From Chitinophaga pinensis (GTDB taxonomy: Bacteria > Bacteroidota > Bacteroidia > UKL13-3), in contig CAMCQX010000008.1 of the NCBI GenBank assembly GCA_945876985.1, positions 1 through 14,510 of the forward strand: a stretch of 14,510 nt of DNA. Reading direction: 5' to 3'. A program made the translations under genes and the position numbers. This document shows positions 1-7,876 of this stretch, piece by piece. Position 1 is the first letter of the stretch; the number at the start of each line of letters is the position of its first letter. The notes below the pieces were generated by a model. It searched no databases. It was not told the origin of the DNA and saw only the letters and a program-made list of their open reading frames with translations.

Positions 1-162
1 TTAACTTACCATTTTGACGAAGTATGGAAAAAACAAGTTGCTGATAATAATGATAGTAAATTAAATAATACAGCTATAATAAAACCAGAAGTACTTATTC
101 GTGTTACTGATAAAAAAGGAAATGTGGCAGAAAAATTATTTGAAATGCCAATTACTTTTTAA
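1..162 (+). CDS. C-terminal end of an unidentified protein (5' end outside window)
   Basis: An open frame enters from the left edge in frame 1 and gives 53 residues before a TAA stop at 160-162. The visible part is hydrophilic, with an Asn/Asp/Lys-rich stretch around residues 17-24. It ends in short alternating hydrophobic segments (PEVLIRVTDKKGN, then LFEMPITF) that would fit beta strands of a small sandwich-like domain; that is only an impression. No catalytic or binding motif is visible, so no function is proposed. It lies 24 bases upstream of the peroxiredoxin gene on the same strand with no obvious terminator or promoter between, so the two could be co-transcribed. That it is coding is supported by its clean frame and its stop just before the next gene. 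Confidence 0.6.
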   Translation, partial: LTYHFDEVWKKQVADNNDSKLNNTAIIKPEVLIRVTDKKGNVAEKLFEMPITF

Positions 163-186
163 TTTAAACCAAAACTAACTACAAAA

Positions 187-636
187 ATGATTACACTTAA
201 AGAAGGTGATAAAGCACCTGCATTTTCAAGCACTAATGAAAAAGGAGAAGCAGTTTCATTAGCAGATTTTAAAGACAAAAAATTGGTTTTGTATTTTTAT
301 CCAAAAGATTCAACCCCTGGCTGCACTTCCGAGGCATGTGATTTAAGAGACAATTACCATGTTTTCAAAGAGCAAGGTTACGAGATTTTAGGAGTTAGTC
401 CTGATAGTGCCGCCTCACATATTAAGTTCATTTCAAAATACGAATTACCATTTAGTTTATTAATAGATAATGATCATTCAGTAGCAGAAACTTTTGGAGC
501 TTGGGGTGAAAAAAGTATGTATGGAAAAAAATATATGGGCATTTTAAGAAGTACTTTTGTAATAAATAAGCAAGGAATTATTGAAAAAATAATAGAAAAG
601 GTAGATACCAAAGCTCATTCCAAACAATTGATTTAG
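187..636 (+). CDS. bcp: Thioredoxin-dependent peroxiredoxin, Bcp/PrxQ type
   Basis: A cytoplasmic thiol peroxidase that reduces hydrogen peroxide and organic hydroperoxides and is recycled by thioredoxin. The 149 residues match the normal length of the Bcp (AhpC/TSA) family. The active-site motif STPGCTSEACDLRD spans residues 42-55. It has the peroxidatic cysteine at 46 and a second cysteine at 51, the five-residue spacing of the atypical 2-Cys PrxQ subgroup. T43 and the conserved arginine at 121 (LRSTFVI) complete the expected catalytic set. The start at 187 gives the usual N-terminus (LKEGDKAPAF) and has no Shine-Dalgarno sequence, as is common in this phylum. It is followed by an A/T-only inverted repeat. 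It has no functional tie to the ribosomal cluster and is simply the upstream neighbour. Assignment to the family is secure; the exact substrate is not shown by sequence. Confidence 0.95.
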   Translation: MITLKEGDKAPAFSSTNEKGEAVSLADFKDKKLVLYFYPKDSTPGCTSEACDLRDNYHVFKEQGYEILGVSPDSAASHIKFISKYELPFSLLIDNDHSVAETFGAWGEKSMYGKKYMGILRSTFVINKQGIIEKIIEKVDTKAHSKQLI

Positions 637-642
637 TTTATA

Positions 643-668
643 ATAAAAAAATAAACAAATTTTTTTAT
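643..668 (+). repeat. A/T-only perfect inverted repeat after bcp
   Basis: Ten bases at 643-652 (ATAAAAAAAT) are exactly complementary to 659-668, separated by a six-base loop, starting seven bases after the bcp stop. It contains no G or C in the stem and no long U run beyond it, so it would be a weak terminator at best. It might instead act as a 3' end stabiliser, or simply reflect base composition. Confidence 0.35.
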
Positions 669-687
669 AAAAATATTGGGGAAGTTA

Positions 688-718
688 TTTGTATTATTAA
701 TTATTTCTAATACTTTCA
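688..718 (+). promoter_or_regulatory. Candidate Bacteroidota-type promoter for the TerB-like gene
   Basis: A TTTG at 688-691 is followed after 19 bases by TACTTTCA at 711-718, a six-of-eight match to the -7 consensus TAnnTTTG. The spacing is the same as in the better promoters of this window. It would place the transcript start about 10-15 bases before the ATG at 738. The imperfect -7 box keeps confidence moderate. Confidence 0.5.
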
Positions 719-737
719 CTTCAAATTTATAGAAATT

Positions 738-1103
738 ATGACTACCCAATTTATAAGTAAAATGAATAAAACCGAAGCTGGTTTTCATATATTAATGATA
801 TTATCAAAAGCTGACGGTAAAATAGACACATCTGAAAGTGATGTATTATTTGAGTTTTTAGAAAAAAACTTTAATGAACCAGTTGACGTAATCAAAGAAC
901 AAGCATTTTTGATGGCTTATCCCACTGACTCCGTTATGGATCATTTTTTAGAAACTGCAGAACATTTTTTTAAAATTTCTAATGTAGTTGAAAGAAATAA
1001 ACTAATTCAGTTTGCCATGAAGATATGTATGGCCGATGAAAAAATGGAAATTCAGGAAAATAAATTTATCAATGCATTATATGATGCCTGGGGTTTAGAA
1101 TAA
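738..1103 (+). CDS. Small TerB-like (tellurite resistance protein B fold) protein
   Basis: A 121-residue, mainly helical acidic protein of the TerB-like type. The recognisable features are two helix-loop-helix acidic motifs: SKADGKIDTSE at about residues 23-33 and MADEKMEIQE at 98-107. These are the duplicated A-D-G-x-I-x-x-x-E-like sites that in the TerB family bind metal ions. In the second copy the usual Gly is replaced (ADEK). No signal peptide or membrane segment is visible, so it should be cytoplasmic. Small stand-alone TerB-like proteins are common in Bacteroidota and most have no demonstrated role; nothing here shows tellurite resistance. A second in-frame ATG at 762 is possible, but the start at 738 sits better relative to the candidate promoter. 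It is closed off from the ribosomal genes by a strong terminator. Confidence 0.72.
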   Translation: MTTQFISKMNKTEAGFHILMILSKADGKIDTSESDVLFEFLEKNFNEPVDVIKEQAFLMAYPTDSVMDHFLETAEHFFKISNVVERNKLIQFAMKICMADEKMEIQENKFINALYDAWGLE

Positions 1104-1127
1104 ATTTTCAAATGACATTTTTAAAAC

Positions 1128-1154
1128 AAAAAATCGCTTTTTTAGCGATTTTTT
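1128..1154 (+). terminator. Intrinsic terminator after the TerB-like gene
   Basis: An 11-base perfect stem, AAAAAATCGCT at 1128-1138 with its complement at 1144-1154, closes a five-T loop and runs into a T tract ending at 1156. The A run upstream and T run downstream mean it could work in both directions. It insulates the upstream genes from the ribosomal protein cluster, whose first promoter starts about 60 bases later. Confidence 0.88.
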
Positions 1155-1217
1155 TTATGCGTAACTGTTTGGCTTTATTTGATTTCAAAAAATAATTATA
1201 TTTTTTTTTAATAATAC

Positions 1218-1247
1218 TTGTATTAGTAAATTAGAAAATTATATTTG
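1218..1247 (+). promoter_or_regulatory. P1, distal promoter of the rpsL cluster
   Basis: TTG at 1218-1220 and a perfect TAnnTTTG (TATATTTG) at 1240-1247 are separated by 19 bases, the arrangement used by the Bacteroidota primary sigma factor. An A/T-rich tract lies just upstream (about 1185-1217). The following bases GCACCCCC put the start of transcription in the C run around 1251-1256. Transcripts from here would carry about 180 bases of leader before rpsL, including the structured element at 1260-1325. Confidence 0.85.
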
Positions 1248-1259
1248 CACCCCCTTTAA

Positions 1260-1325
1260 ACGGGAAAAGTCCCAAGCGGCATTGTCTGATGGTTAATTTT
1301 TCGATTCAACCCGCTCAGCAAATTG
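1260..1325 (+). promoter_or_regulatory. Structured 5' leader element, candidate S7-binding rRNA mimic
   Basis: This part of the 329-base gene-free stretch 1104-1432 is much richer in G and C than its surroundings and folds. GGGA/TCCC (1262-1265 with 1270-1273) forms a small hairpin. AGCGG (1275-1279) pairs with CCGCT (1311-1315). Between them GGTTAAT (1291-1297) pairs with ATT-C-AACC (1304-1311), sharing one base with the outer stem. Order and sequence resemble E. coli 16S rRNA 924-973: ACGGG, CAAGCGG, TGGTT, AAT, TCGAT, CAAC. The 3' side, CGCT then AGCAA, resembles 1342-1350. AGCGG/CGCT is the helix 29 pairing, within the region bound by S7. S7 is encoded by rpsG, the second gene of the transcript. 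That it is a structured leader is likely; S7 as ligand is inference. Confidence 0.5.
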
Positions 1326-1364
1326 TATTTTATATTCTTTGTTAAAATATTTTTTGTTGCGCAT

Positions 1365-1394
1365 TTGTTTTGCTCGATTATTCATCTACCTTTG
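1365..1394 (+). promoter_or_regulatory. P2, proximal promoter of rpsL
   Basis: TTG at 1365-1367, 19 bases, then a perfect TAnnTTTG (TACCTTTG) at 1387-1394 followed by CAGCCC. The start of transcription should fall near 1400, giving a leader of only about 30 bases before the rpsL ATG at 1433. Because it lies downstream of the folded element at 1260-1325, transcripts from P2 escape whatever that element does. Confidence 0.85.
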
Positions 1395-1432
1395 CAGCCC
1401 TTAAAAAAAAGGTTTATAAGTATTTAATTAAT

Positions 1433-1849
1433 ATGCCAACTATACAACAGCTTATTAGAAAAGGTCGTACCGATGTGGTTTTTAAAAGTAAATCACCAGC
1501 ACTTGACAACTGTCCTCAACGTAGAGGTGTTTGTACTCGTGTTTATACTACTACGCCAAAAAAACCAAATTCAGCAATGCGTAAAGTTGCTCGTGTTCGT
1601 TTAACTAACGGAAATGAAGTAAATGCATACATTCCTGGAGAAGGTCACAATTTACAAGAACATTCAATTGTTTTAGTACGTGGTGGTCGTGTAAAAGATT
1701 TACCGGGTGTAAGATATCACATTGTTCGTGGTGCATTGGATACCGCAGGTGTTGAAGGAAGAACACAACAAAGATCTAAATATGGAACTAAACGTCCTAA
1801 ACCAGGAGCAGCTCCTGCAGCAGACGCCAAAGGCAAAAAGAAGAAATAA
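1433..1849 (+). CDS. rpsL: 30S ribosomal protein S12
   Basis: S12 sits at the 30S decoding centre and helps monitor codon-anticodon pairing. The 138 residues begin [11 protein letters not shown], the usual N-terminus, and hold the universal motifs [25 protein letters not shown] (about 27-51) and [14 protein letters not shown] (83-96). K43 and K88, whose changes give streptomycin resistance, are in the wild-type state. D89, the residue methylthiolated by RimO in other bacteria, is present. The C-terminus has an Ala/Pro/Lys tail ending in four lysines, longer than in E. coli. The start is the ATG at 1433: the reading frame stays open upstream to a TTG at 1370, but that stretch contains promoter P2 and has no S12 homology. 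First gene of the cluster. Confidence 0.98.
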   Translation: MPTIQQLIRKGRTDVVFKSKSPALDNCPQRRGVCTRVYTTTPKKPNSAMRKVARVRLTNGNEVNAYIPGEGHNLQEHSIVLVRGGRVKDLPGVRYHIVRGALDTAGVEGRTQQRSKYGTKRPKPGAAPAADAKGKKKK

Positions 1850-1878
1850 TTTAGTAGCTAGATAAGCGATAGATTACA

Positions 1879-2349
1879 ATGAGAAAATCAAAACCTAAAA
1901 AACGCATTTTAACACCTGATCCAAAGTTTAATGATACTTTGGTTACAAGGTTTGTAAATAATATGATGTGGAGCGGAAAGAAGAATACTTCTTTTACCAT
2001 ATTTTATGATGCATTAGATAAAGTAGAAGCAAAATTGCAAGAACGCGGAATCGATGTATGGAAAAAAGCATTAAACAACATTATGCCTTCTGTTGAGGTA
2101 AAAGCAAGAAGAGTTGGAGGGTCTACCTTTCAAATTCCTATTGAAGTACCTGCAGACAGAAAAGTAGCTGTTGGAATGAAATGGTTAATTTTATATGCTC
2201 GTAGACGTAGTGAAAAATCTATGTCAGATAAATTGGCTGCTGAAATTATCGCTGCTTCAAAAAATGAAGGTGCATCAGTTAAGAAAAGAGAAGATACGCA
2301 TAAAATGGCTGACGCTAATAAAGCATTCTCTCATTTTAAGTTATCATAA
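1879..2349 (+). CDS. rpsG: 30S ribosomal protein S7
   Basis: S7 is a primary binder of the 3' major domain of 16S rRNA; it nucleates assembly of the 30S head and lines the E/P-site side near the mRNA exit. The 156 residues match the family length. Visible signatures are the basic N-terminus (MRKSKPKKR), KALNNIMPSVEVKARRVGG at about 63-81, TFQIPIEV and the WLILYARRRSEKSM block. In E. coli S7 is the feedback repressor of the str operon, binding between rpsL and rpsG. Here the rpsL-rpsG gap is only 29 bases (1850-1878) and has no room for such a site, which makes the folded leader at 1260-1325 the better candidate. Confidence 0.98.
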   Translation: MRKSKPKKRILTPDPKFNDTLVTRFVNNMMWSGKKNTSFTIFYDALDKVEAKLQERGIDVWKKALNNIMPSVEVKARRVGGSTFQIPIEVPADRKVAVGMKWLILYARRRSEKSMSDKLAAEIIAASKNEGASVKKREDTHKMADANKAFSHFKLS

Positions 2350-2371
2350 TAATTAAAAAAGAGTAAATATA

Positions 2372-4468
2372 ATGTCTCGCGACTTAAAATATACAAGAAA
2401 CATAGGAATTGCAGCTCATATTGATGCGGGTAAAACCACTACAACTGAGCGTATTTTGTACTATTCTGGAGTAAACCATAAAATTGGTGAAGTTCATGAT
2501 GGTGCTGCTACTATGGACTGGATGGTTCAAGAACAAGAAAGAGGTATAACAATTACTTCTGCTGCTACTACCGTTTTTTGGAAGTACCGTGATCAACAAT
2601 ACCACATCAATATTATTGATACTCCTGGTCACGTTGATTTTACAGTAGAAGTTAACCGTTCTTTACGTGTTTTGGATGGTTTAGTATTTTTATTTAGTGC
2701 AGTTGATGGTGTAGAGCCACAATCTGAAACTAACTGGAGACTAGCAAATAATTACAACGTAGCTCGTATCGGTTTTGTTAATAAAATGGATAGAGCTGGT
2801 GCAGATTTCTTAATGGTTGTGAAACAAGTTCGCGACATGTTAGGAAGCAATGCAGTTCCATTACAATTACCAATTGGTGCAGAAGACAATTTCACTGGAG
2901 TTATTGATTTAATCAATTTCAGAGGAATGGTTTGGAATGAGCATGATAAAGGTATGACTTACAAAGAAGTTCCGATTCCAGAAGATATGATGGATGAGGC
3001 TTTAGAGTGGAGAGAAAAATTATTAGAAGCAGTTTCTGAATACGATGATAATTTATTAGTAAAATTCTTTGATGATCCTTCAACTATTTCTGAAAGAGAA
3101 ATATTAGATGCCTTACGCAAAGCTTGTTTAGACATGAAGATTGTACCTATGGTATGTGGTTCTTCTTTCAAAAACAAAGGTGTTCAAACAATGTTGGATT
3201 TGGTAATGGAATTAATGCCTAGTCCAATGGATAGAAAAGAAGTGATAGGTACTAATCCTGATACAGGTGCTGAAGAAACTCGTAAACCAGATTACAATGA
3301 ACCTTTTGCCGCTTTAGCATTTAAAATTGCAACAGATCCTTTTGTTGGTAGATTAGCATTTATGAGAGCATATTCAGGAAAATTAGATGCTGGTTCTTAT
3401 GTACTAAATAATAGAAGTGGAAACAAAGAACGTATTTCACGTATTTTCCAAATGCATGCTAATAAGCAAAATCCAATCGAAAGCTTAGGTGCTGGAGATA
3501 TTGGAGCTGCAGTTGGATTTAAAGATATAAAAACAGGTGACACGCTAAGTGATGAAAAATTCCCAATAGTATTAGAATCAATGAATTTCCCTGAACCAGT
3601 TATTGGTTTAGCGGTTGAACCAAAAACTCAAACAGATTCTGATAAATTAGGTATGTCTTTAGCGAAATTAGCTGAAGAAGATCCTACATTCCGTGTCAAA
3701 ACAGATGAAGATTCTGGACAAACAATTATCTCTGGAATGGGAGAATTGCATTTAGAAATTATAGTTGATAGATTAAGACGTGAATTTAAAGTTGAAGTTA
3801 ACCAAGGTGCTCCTCAAGTTTCATATAAAGAAACTATAACAGTTCCAGTTACTCACAGAGAATCATATAAAAAACAATCTGGTGGTAGAGGTAAATTTGC
3901 TGATATTCAATTTGAGTTAATTCCTGGAGATCCAGAAAAATCAGGTTTAGAATTTGTAAATGAAATAGTAGGTGGATCAATTCCAAAAGAATTTATTCCT
4001 TCTGTAGAAAAAGGATTCAAAGCAGCAATGAATAATGGTGTTTTAGCTGGATTCGCAGTAGAAAGTTTAAAAGTTAGATTATTTGATGGATCATTCCACG
4101 CAGTGGATTCAGATTCAATGAGTTTTGAACTTTGTGCTAAAATTGCTTTTAAGGAAGCATCTAGAAAAGCAAAACCTGTATTACTTGAACCAATCATGAA
4201 ATTAGAAGTTTTGACCCCAGAAGAAAATATGGGTGATATAATTGGTGATTTAAATAGAAGACGTGGACAATTAGAAGGAATGGATAGTAGAGCAGGAGCT
4301 CAAGTTGTAAGAGCAAAAGTACCTTTAGCAGAAATGTTTGGGTATGTAACTCAACTTAGAACCTTATCTTCTGGACGTGCATCATCTACAATGGAATTTA
4401 GTCACTTCGCTGAAGCTCCTAGAAATGTTCAAGAAGAAGTATTAGCAAAAGTTAACGGAAAAGCATAA
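2372..4468 (+). CDS. fusA: Translation elongation factor G
   Basis: EF-G is the GTPase that drives tRNA and mRNA translocation and, with RRF, ribosome recycling. The 698 residues are normal length. GTPase motifs are all present: AHIDAGKT at 15-22 (P loop), RGITIT at 57-62 (switch I), DTPGH at 83-87 with the catalytic histidine H87, NKMD at 137-140, and GSSFKNKG at 263-270. Domain II follows, then domains III-V with the [19 protein letters not shown] and [12 protein letters not shown] blocks. It has the standard str operon place after rpsG (22-base gap). In many bacteria tuf follows; here rpsJ follows after 19 bases, joining the str and S10 operons. A second EF-G-like gene elsewhere in the genome cannot be excluded. 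Confidence 0.98.
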   Translation: MSRDLKYTRNIGIAAHIDAGKTTTTERILYYSGVNHKIGEVHDGAATMDWMVQEQERGITITSAATTVFWKYRDQQYHINIIDTPGHVDFTVEVNRSLRVLDGLVFLFSAVDGVEPQSETNWRLANNYNVARIGFVNKMDRAGADFLMVVKQVRDMLGSNAVPLQLPIGAEDNFTGVIDLINFRGMVWNEHDKGMTYKEVPIPEDMMDEALEWREKLLEAVSEYDDNLLVKFFDDPSTISEREILDALRKACLDMKIVPMVCGSSFKNKGVQTMLDLVMELMPSPMDRKEVIGTNPDTGAEETRKPDYNEPFAALAFKIATDPFVGRLAFMRAYSGKLDAGSYVLNNRSGNKERISRIFQMHANKQNPIESLGAGDIGAAVGFKDIKTGDTLSDEKFPIVLESMNFPEPVIGLAVEPKTQTDSDKLGMSLAKLAEEDPTFRVKTDEDSGQTIISGMGELHLEIIVDRLRREFKVEVNQGAPQVSYKETITVPVTHRESYKKQSGGRGKFADIQFELIPGDPEKSGLEFVNEIVGGSIPKEFIPSVEKGFKAAMNNGVLAGFAVESLKVRLFDGSFHAVDSDSMSFELCAKIAFKEASRKAKPVLLEPIMKLEVLTPEENMGDIIGDLNRRRGQLEGMDSRAGAQVVRAKVPLAEMFGYVTQLRTLSSGRASSTMEFSHFAEAPRNVQEEVLAKVNGKA

Positions 4469-4487
4469 GCTTAATAATATAATAATT

Positions 4488-4793
4488 GTGAGCCAAAAAA
4501 TAAGAATTAAGTTAAAAAGTTTCGATTACAATCTAGTTGACAAGTCAGCAGAAAAAATCGTTAAAACTGTAAAAAGCACTGGTGCTATTGTAAGTGGTCC
4601 AATACCTCTTCCAACACAAAAGAAAATTTATACAGTATTACGTTCGCCTCACGTAAACAAAAAGGCTAGAGAACAGTTTCAATTATGTTCATACAAACGC
4701 ATACTTGATATTTATAGTAGCACTGCTAAAACAGTAGATGCTCTTATGAAACTTGAGTTGCCAAGTGGTGTTGATGTTGAAATTAAAGTTTGA
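4488..4793 (+). CDS. rpsJ: 30S ribosomal protein S10 (NusE), GTG start
   Basis: S10 is a late-assembling head protein of the 30S subunit and also acts as NusE in transcription antitermination and transcription-translation coupling. The 101 residues include [13 protein letters not shown] (31-43) and [14 protein letters not shown] (51-64), the typical beta-hairpin segment. The start is GTG at 4488: no ATG lies upstream in frame, and the next residues [12 protein letters not shown] are the normal S10 N-terminus, so a later start is excluded. It is the only GTG start among the ribosomal genes here, and one of few with a TGA stop. No promoter is visible in the 19-base gap after fusA, so expression depends on upstream transcription. 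Confidence 0.97.
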   Translation: MSQKIRIKLKSFDYNLVDKSAEKIVKTVKSTGAIVSGPIPLPTQKKIYTVLRSPHVNKKAREQFQLCSYKRILDIYSSTAKTVDALMKLELPSGVDVEIKV

Positions 4794-4826
4794 TCAATTA
4801 TTAAAAGAAATTTAGACAGATAGATT

Positions 4827-5444
4827 ATGTCAGGATTGATAGGAAGAAAAGTAGGTATGACTAGCGTATTTAACCAAGATGGTAAGCAAATGGCTTGCAC
4901 CGTGGTTGAAGTAGGGCCAAACGTTGTTACACAGGTTAAAACTGTGGAAACTGATGGTTACAATGCTATTCAATTAGCGTATGGTGATGCAAAAGAAAAA
5001 AACACACCCGCTGCACTAAAAGGAATATTTAAGAAAGCAAATACAACTGCTAAAAGAAAAATCGTTGAATTTAAAGGATTTGAAGTTCCTTTAACTTTAG
5101 GTGATGTTTTGATGGCTGATTTATTTGAAGTTGGAGAGTATGTAGATGTTGTTGGTACTTCAAAAGGTAAAGGTTTTCAAGGTGTTGTTAAAAGACATGG
5201 ATTTGCTGGTGTTGGAATGGCTACTCACGGTCAACATGATCGTCAAAGAGCTCCAGGTTCAATTGGTGCATCTTCAGATCCTTCTAAAGTATTCAAAGGA
5301 ATGAGAATGGCTGGTAGAATGGGTGGAGTTAGAGTGAAGAAAACAAATCTTCAAATTTTAAAAGTGTTGAAAGAGCAGAATCTTTTGGTAATTAAAGGAT
5401 CAATTCCTGGTGCTAAAGGTTCATTTATATTATTGGAGAAATAA
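4827..5444 (+). CDS. rplC: 50S ribosomal protein L3
   Basis: L3 is an early 50S assembly protein whose extended loop reaches towards the peptidyl transferase centre. The 205 residues show the N-terminal LIGRKVGMT, the [13 protein letters not shown] segment (114-126), and the loop motif [16 protein letters not shown] (137-152) followed by [11 protein letters not shown]. It lies 33 bases after rpsJ and five before rplD in the conserved S10 operon order. Confidence 0.98.
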   Translation: MSGLIGRKVGMTSVFNQDGKQMACTVVEVGPNVVTQVKTVETDGYNAIQLAYGDAKEKNTPAALKGIFKKANTTAKRKIVEFKGFEVPLTLGDVLMADLFEVGEYVDVVGTSKGKGFQGVVKRHGFAGVGMATHGQHDRQRAPGSIGASSDPSKVFKGMRMAGRMGGVRVKKTNLQILKVLKEQNLLVIKGSIPGAKGSFILLEK

Positions 5445-5449
5445 GAAGG

Positions 5450-6085
5450 ATGGAATTAGCAATATTAAATACACAGGGCGCTGATACTGGTCGTAAAGTA
5501 GTTTTAAGCCAAGATATTTTTGGAATAGAACCTAACGATCATGCAATATATTTAGACATTAAACAATTTTTAGCTAACCAACGTCAAGGAACACATTCAG
5601 CTTTAGAAAAAAGTCAGATTAGTGGTTCAACTAAAAAACTTCATCGTCAAAAAGGTACAGGTGGTTCTCGTAAGGGAAGTATTAAATCTGGAACTAGAGT
5701 TGGTGGTGCACGTATTTTTGGACCAAGACCTAGGGATTACAGTTTTAAATTAAATAAAAAATTGAAACAATTGGCTAGAATGTCAGCATTTGCTTACAAA
5801 GCTAAAGATAACAATATTACAGTTTTAGAGAATTTTACTTTTGATTCTGCTAATACTAAAAATTATATCAATATTTTAAGTAACCTTAAATTGAGTAATG
5901 CTAAAACATTATTAATTATGGCTGATTACAATGATTTTATTTATAAATCAAGTCGTAATTTACCTAGAACTAAGGTTGTTACTGTTTCTGATGTAAATAC
6001 TTATGAAATTTTGGATGCTCAAAAAGTTATTTTAATAGAAAATTCTTTAGGAGTTATTGATAACCTTTTTAATAAAATTAAGTAA
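5450..6085 (+). CDS. rplD: 50S ribosomal protein L4
   Basis: L4 is an early assembly protein lining the peptide exit tunnel. The 211 residues contain the tunnel-loop block LHRQKGTGGSRKGSIKSGTRVGGARIFGPRPRDYSFKLNKK (about 65-105) and a C-terminal Rossmann-like part. In E. coli L4 also represses the S10 operon through a leader upstream of rpsJ. No equivalent leader exists here, since rpsJ follows fusA by 19 bases, so that circuit must be absent or placed elsewhere. The stop codon TAA shares its last A with the ATG of rplW (TAATG), which suggests translational coupling. Confidence 0.97.
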   Translation: MELAILNTQGADTGRKVVLSQDIFGIEPNDHAIYLDIKQFLANQRQGTHSALEKSQISGSTKKLHRQKGTGGSRKGSIKSGTRVGGARIFGPRPRDYSFKLNKKLKQLARMSAFAYKAKDNNITVLENFTFDSANTKNYINILSNLKLSNAKTLLIMADYNDFIYKSSRNLPRTKVVTVSDVNTYEILDAQKVILIENSLGVIDNLFNKIK

Positions 6086-6375
6086 TGGGTATTCTTAAAA
6101 AGCCACTTATCACTGAAAAATTTAATCGCTTGAGCGAAAAATTTAATCAGTTTGCTTTTATCGTAGAGAAAAAAGCATCAAAACCTGAAATTATTAGTGA
6201 AATTGAAAAAATATATAGTGTAAACGTAACTGGTATTAGTACTATGGTTTATGCTGGCAAAGTAAAATCAAGATCAACTAAACGCGGTCAGTTTACTGGC
6301 AAAAGAACAGCTTTTAAAAAGGCTATTGTTACACTTAAAGAAGATCAAAAAATTGACTTCTTCCAAAACGTTTAA
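6085..6375 (+). CDS. rplW: 50S ribosomal protein L23
   Basis: L23 lies at the peptide tunnel exit and is the docking site for trigger factor and SRP. The 96 residues begin [27 protein letters not shown], the conserved L23 opening, and include the central RNA-binding loop ([26 protein letters not shown]). The gene overlaps rplD by a single base, so ribosomes finishing L4 can restart directly. It is followed after eight bases by rplB. Confidence 0.97.
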   Translation: MGILKKPLITEKFNRLSEKFNQFAFIVEKKASKPEIISEIEKIYSVNVTGISTMVYAGKVKSRSTKRGQFTGKRTAFKKAIVTLKEDQKIDFFQNV

Positions 6376-6383
6376 TAAACAAA

Positions 6384-7205
6384 ATGGGAATTAGAAAATT
6401 TAACCCGATAACTCCAGGCACACGTTTTAAGTCTGCTAATACTTTTGAGGAATTAACAGCCTCAAAACCAGAAAAATCTTTAACATTTCCGTTAACTAAA
6501 TCTGGTGGTAGAAATAATACTGGAAAAATGACAATTCGCTACGTAGGTGGTGGTCATAAAAGAAAATATAGACTAGTAGATTTTAAAAGATCTAAGGCTG
6601 GTGAAGCAAATGTATTGACAATTGAGTATGATCCAAATCGTTCTGCTCGTATTGCATTAATTCAATATGCTGATGGTGAAAAAAGTTATATTTTATCACC
6701 AAAAAATTTACAAGTTGGTCAAGTAGTTCAAAGTGGAGCAGGTTCACCTCCGGAAATTGGTAATACATTGCCTATTTCTGAAATACCTTTAGGTTCTTTA
6801 ATTCATAATATTGAATTATTACCAGGTAAAGGTGGTAAATTAGTTCGTTCTGCTGGTTCTTTTGCTCAATTATTAAACAGAGATGGACGTTATGCTACTG
6901 TAAAATTAGCATCAAGTGAAACGCGCATGATTTTAGTGGCTTGTTCTGCTACAATTGGTCAAGTTTCAAATCCAGATCATAATTTAGAAAGAAAAGGTAA
7001 AGCTGGTGCTAACAGATGGAGAGGTGTAAGACCACGTACTCGTCCAGTAGCAATGAATCCAGTAGATCATCCAATGGGTGGTGGTGAAGGTAGAGCTTCT
7101 GGTGGACATCCTCGTTCTCGTAACGGTATTAAATCAAAAGGTTACAAAACACGTACACCTAAAAAATATTCAAATAGATTTATCATCGAAAAGCGTAAGA
7201 AGTAA
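6384..7205 (+). CDS. rplB: 50S ribosomal protein L2
   Basis: L2 is one of the largest and most conserved 50S proteins, needed for subunit association and near the peptidyl transferase centre. The 273 residues match E. coli almost exactly in length, and the key histidine falls at the same number, H229, within [20 protein letters not shown] (224-243). The position after DHP is Met instead of the His of E. coli. Other landmarks are [13 protein letters not shown] (51-63) and [12 protein letters not shown] (82-93). Third 50S gene of the classical S10 order. Confidence 0.98.
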   Translation: MGIRKFNPITPGTRFKSANTFEELTASKPEKSLTFPLTKSGGRNNTGKMTIRYVGGGHKRKYRLVDFKRSKAGEANVLTIEYDPNRSARIALIQYADGEKSYILSPKNLQVGQVVQSGAGSPPEIGNTLPISEIPLGSLIHNIELLPGKGGKLVRSAGSFAQLLNRDGRYATVKLASSETRMILVACSATIGQVSNPDHNLERKGKAGANRWRGVRPRTRPVAMNPVDHPMGGGEGRASGGHPRSRNGIKSKGYKTRTPKKYSNRFIIEKRKK

Positions 7206-7211
7206 TAGAAT

Positions 7212-7478
7212 ATGGCTCGTTCACTAAAAAAAGGTCCTTTCATTGATTTCAAACTTGAAAAAAAGGTTGATGTTATGAATGAGGCTAAGAAAAAATCTGT
7301 AATTAAAACTTGGAGTCGCAGATCAATGATATCTCCAGAATTTGTAGGACATACTTTTGCTGTTCATAATGGCAATAAATTTATACCTGTTTATGTAACT
7401 GAAAATATGGTTGGTCATAAATTAGGTGAATTTTCTCCTACACGTACATTTAAATCACATCCAGTTAAGAAAGATTAG
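7212..7478 (+). CDS. rpsS: 30S ribosomal protein S19
   Basis: S19 forms a complex with S13 in the 30S head near the A and P sites. The 88 residues have the expected [12 protein letters not shown] start, the [23 protein letters not shown] core (about 33-55) and the [17 protein letters not shown] end. It starts six bases after rplB and ends two bases before rplV, consistent with tight co-translation. Confidence 0.97.
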   Translation: MARSLKKGPFIDFKLEKKVDVMNEAKKKSVIKTWSRRSMISPEFVGHTFAVHNGNKFIPVYVTENMVGHKLGEFSPTRTFKSHPVKKD

Positions 7479-7480
7479 TA

Positions 7481-7876
7481 ATGGAAGCAGTTGCAAAATT
7501 AAATAATTGTCCTACCTCTCCTCGTAAAATGAGATTAGTTGTGGATTTGATTCGTGGTAAAAAAGTGGAAGAAGCTTTTAATACTTTACGTTTCAATAAT
7601 AAAAAAGAAAGTGCACATCGCGTTGAAAAATTATTACGTAGTGCAATAGCAAATTGGGAGCAAAAGAATGAAGGTTCTCGTGCTGAAAACAATGAGTTAT
7701 TTGTTAAAACAATTTTTGTTGATTGTGGAACAATGATGAAACGTGTTTTACCAGCTCCTCAAGGACGTGCACACAGAATTCGTAAACGTTCTAACCATGT
7801 TACTTTAATAGTTGACAGTATGGTTATCAATAATTCAGTAGAAACAACAAACGATAAAGAAAACTCTAAAATATAA
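7481..7876 (+). CDS. rplV: 50S ribosomal protein L22
   Basis: L22 contacts all domains of 23S rRNA and its long hairpin lines the exit tunnel next to L4. The 131 residues show [24 protein letters not shown] near the N-terminus and the hairpin block [26 protein letters not shown]. The hairpin is of ordinary length with no insertion or deletion that would suggest macrolide resistance. The last A of its TAA stop is the first base of the rpsC ATG. A Thr/Asn/Lys-rich tail of about 15 residues extends beyond the conserved domain. Confidence 0.97.
   Translation: MEAVAKLNNCPTSPRKMRLVVDLIRGKKVEEAFNTLRFNNKKESAHRVEKLLRSAIANWEQKNEGSRAENNELFVKTIFVDCGTMMKRVLPAPQGRAHRIRKRSNHVTLIVDSMVINNSVETTNDKENSKI

Noticed and set aside
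643..668. Strong terminator for bcp
   Set aside because: The stem is A/T only and no T run follows; kept only as an inverted repeat.
1260..1325. tRNA-like appearance, with TTCGATTC and an ending CAGCA
   Set aside because: No acceptor stem, anticodon arm or properly paired T arm can be drawn; the fit to 16S rRNA order is better.
1370..1432. In-frame TTG-initiated extension of S12 by 21 residues
   Set aside because: The stretch contains the P2 promoter, has no S12 similarity, and the ATG at 1433 gives the normal N-terminus.
1433..1849. Streptomycin-resistance change in S12
   Set aside because: K43, K88 and P91 are all in the wild-type state.
2384..4197. Open frames on the minus strand within fusA (2384-2632, 2959-3177, 3907-4197)
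   Set aside because: They lie opposite highly conserved fusA codons, have no recognisable motifs or promoters, and are expected by chance.
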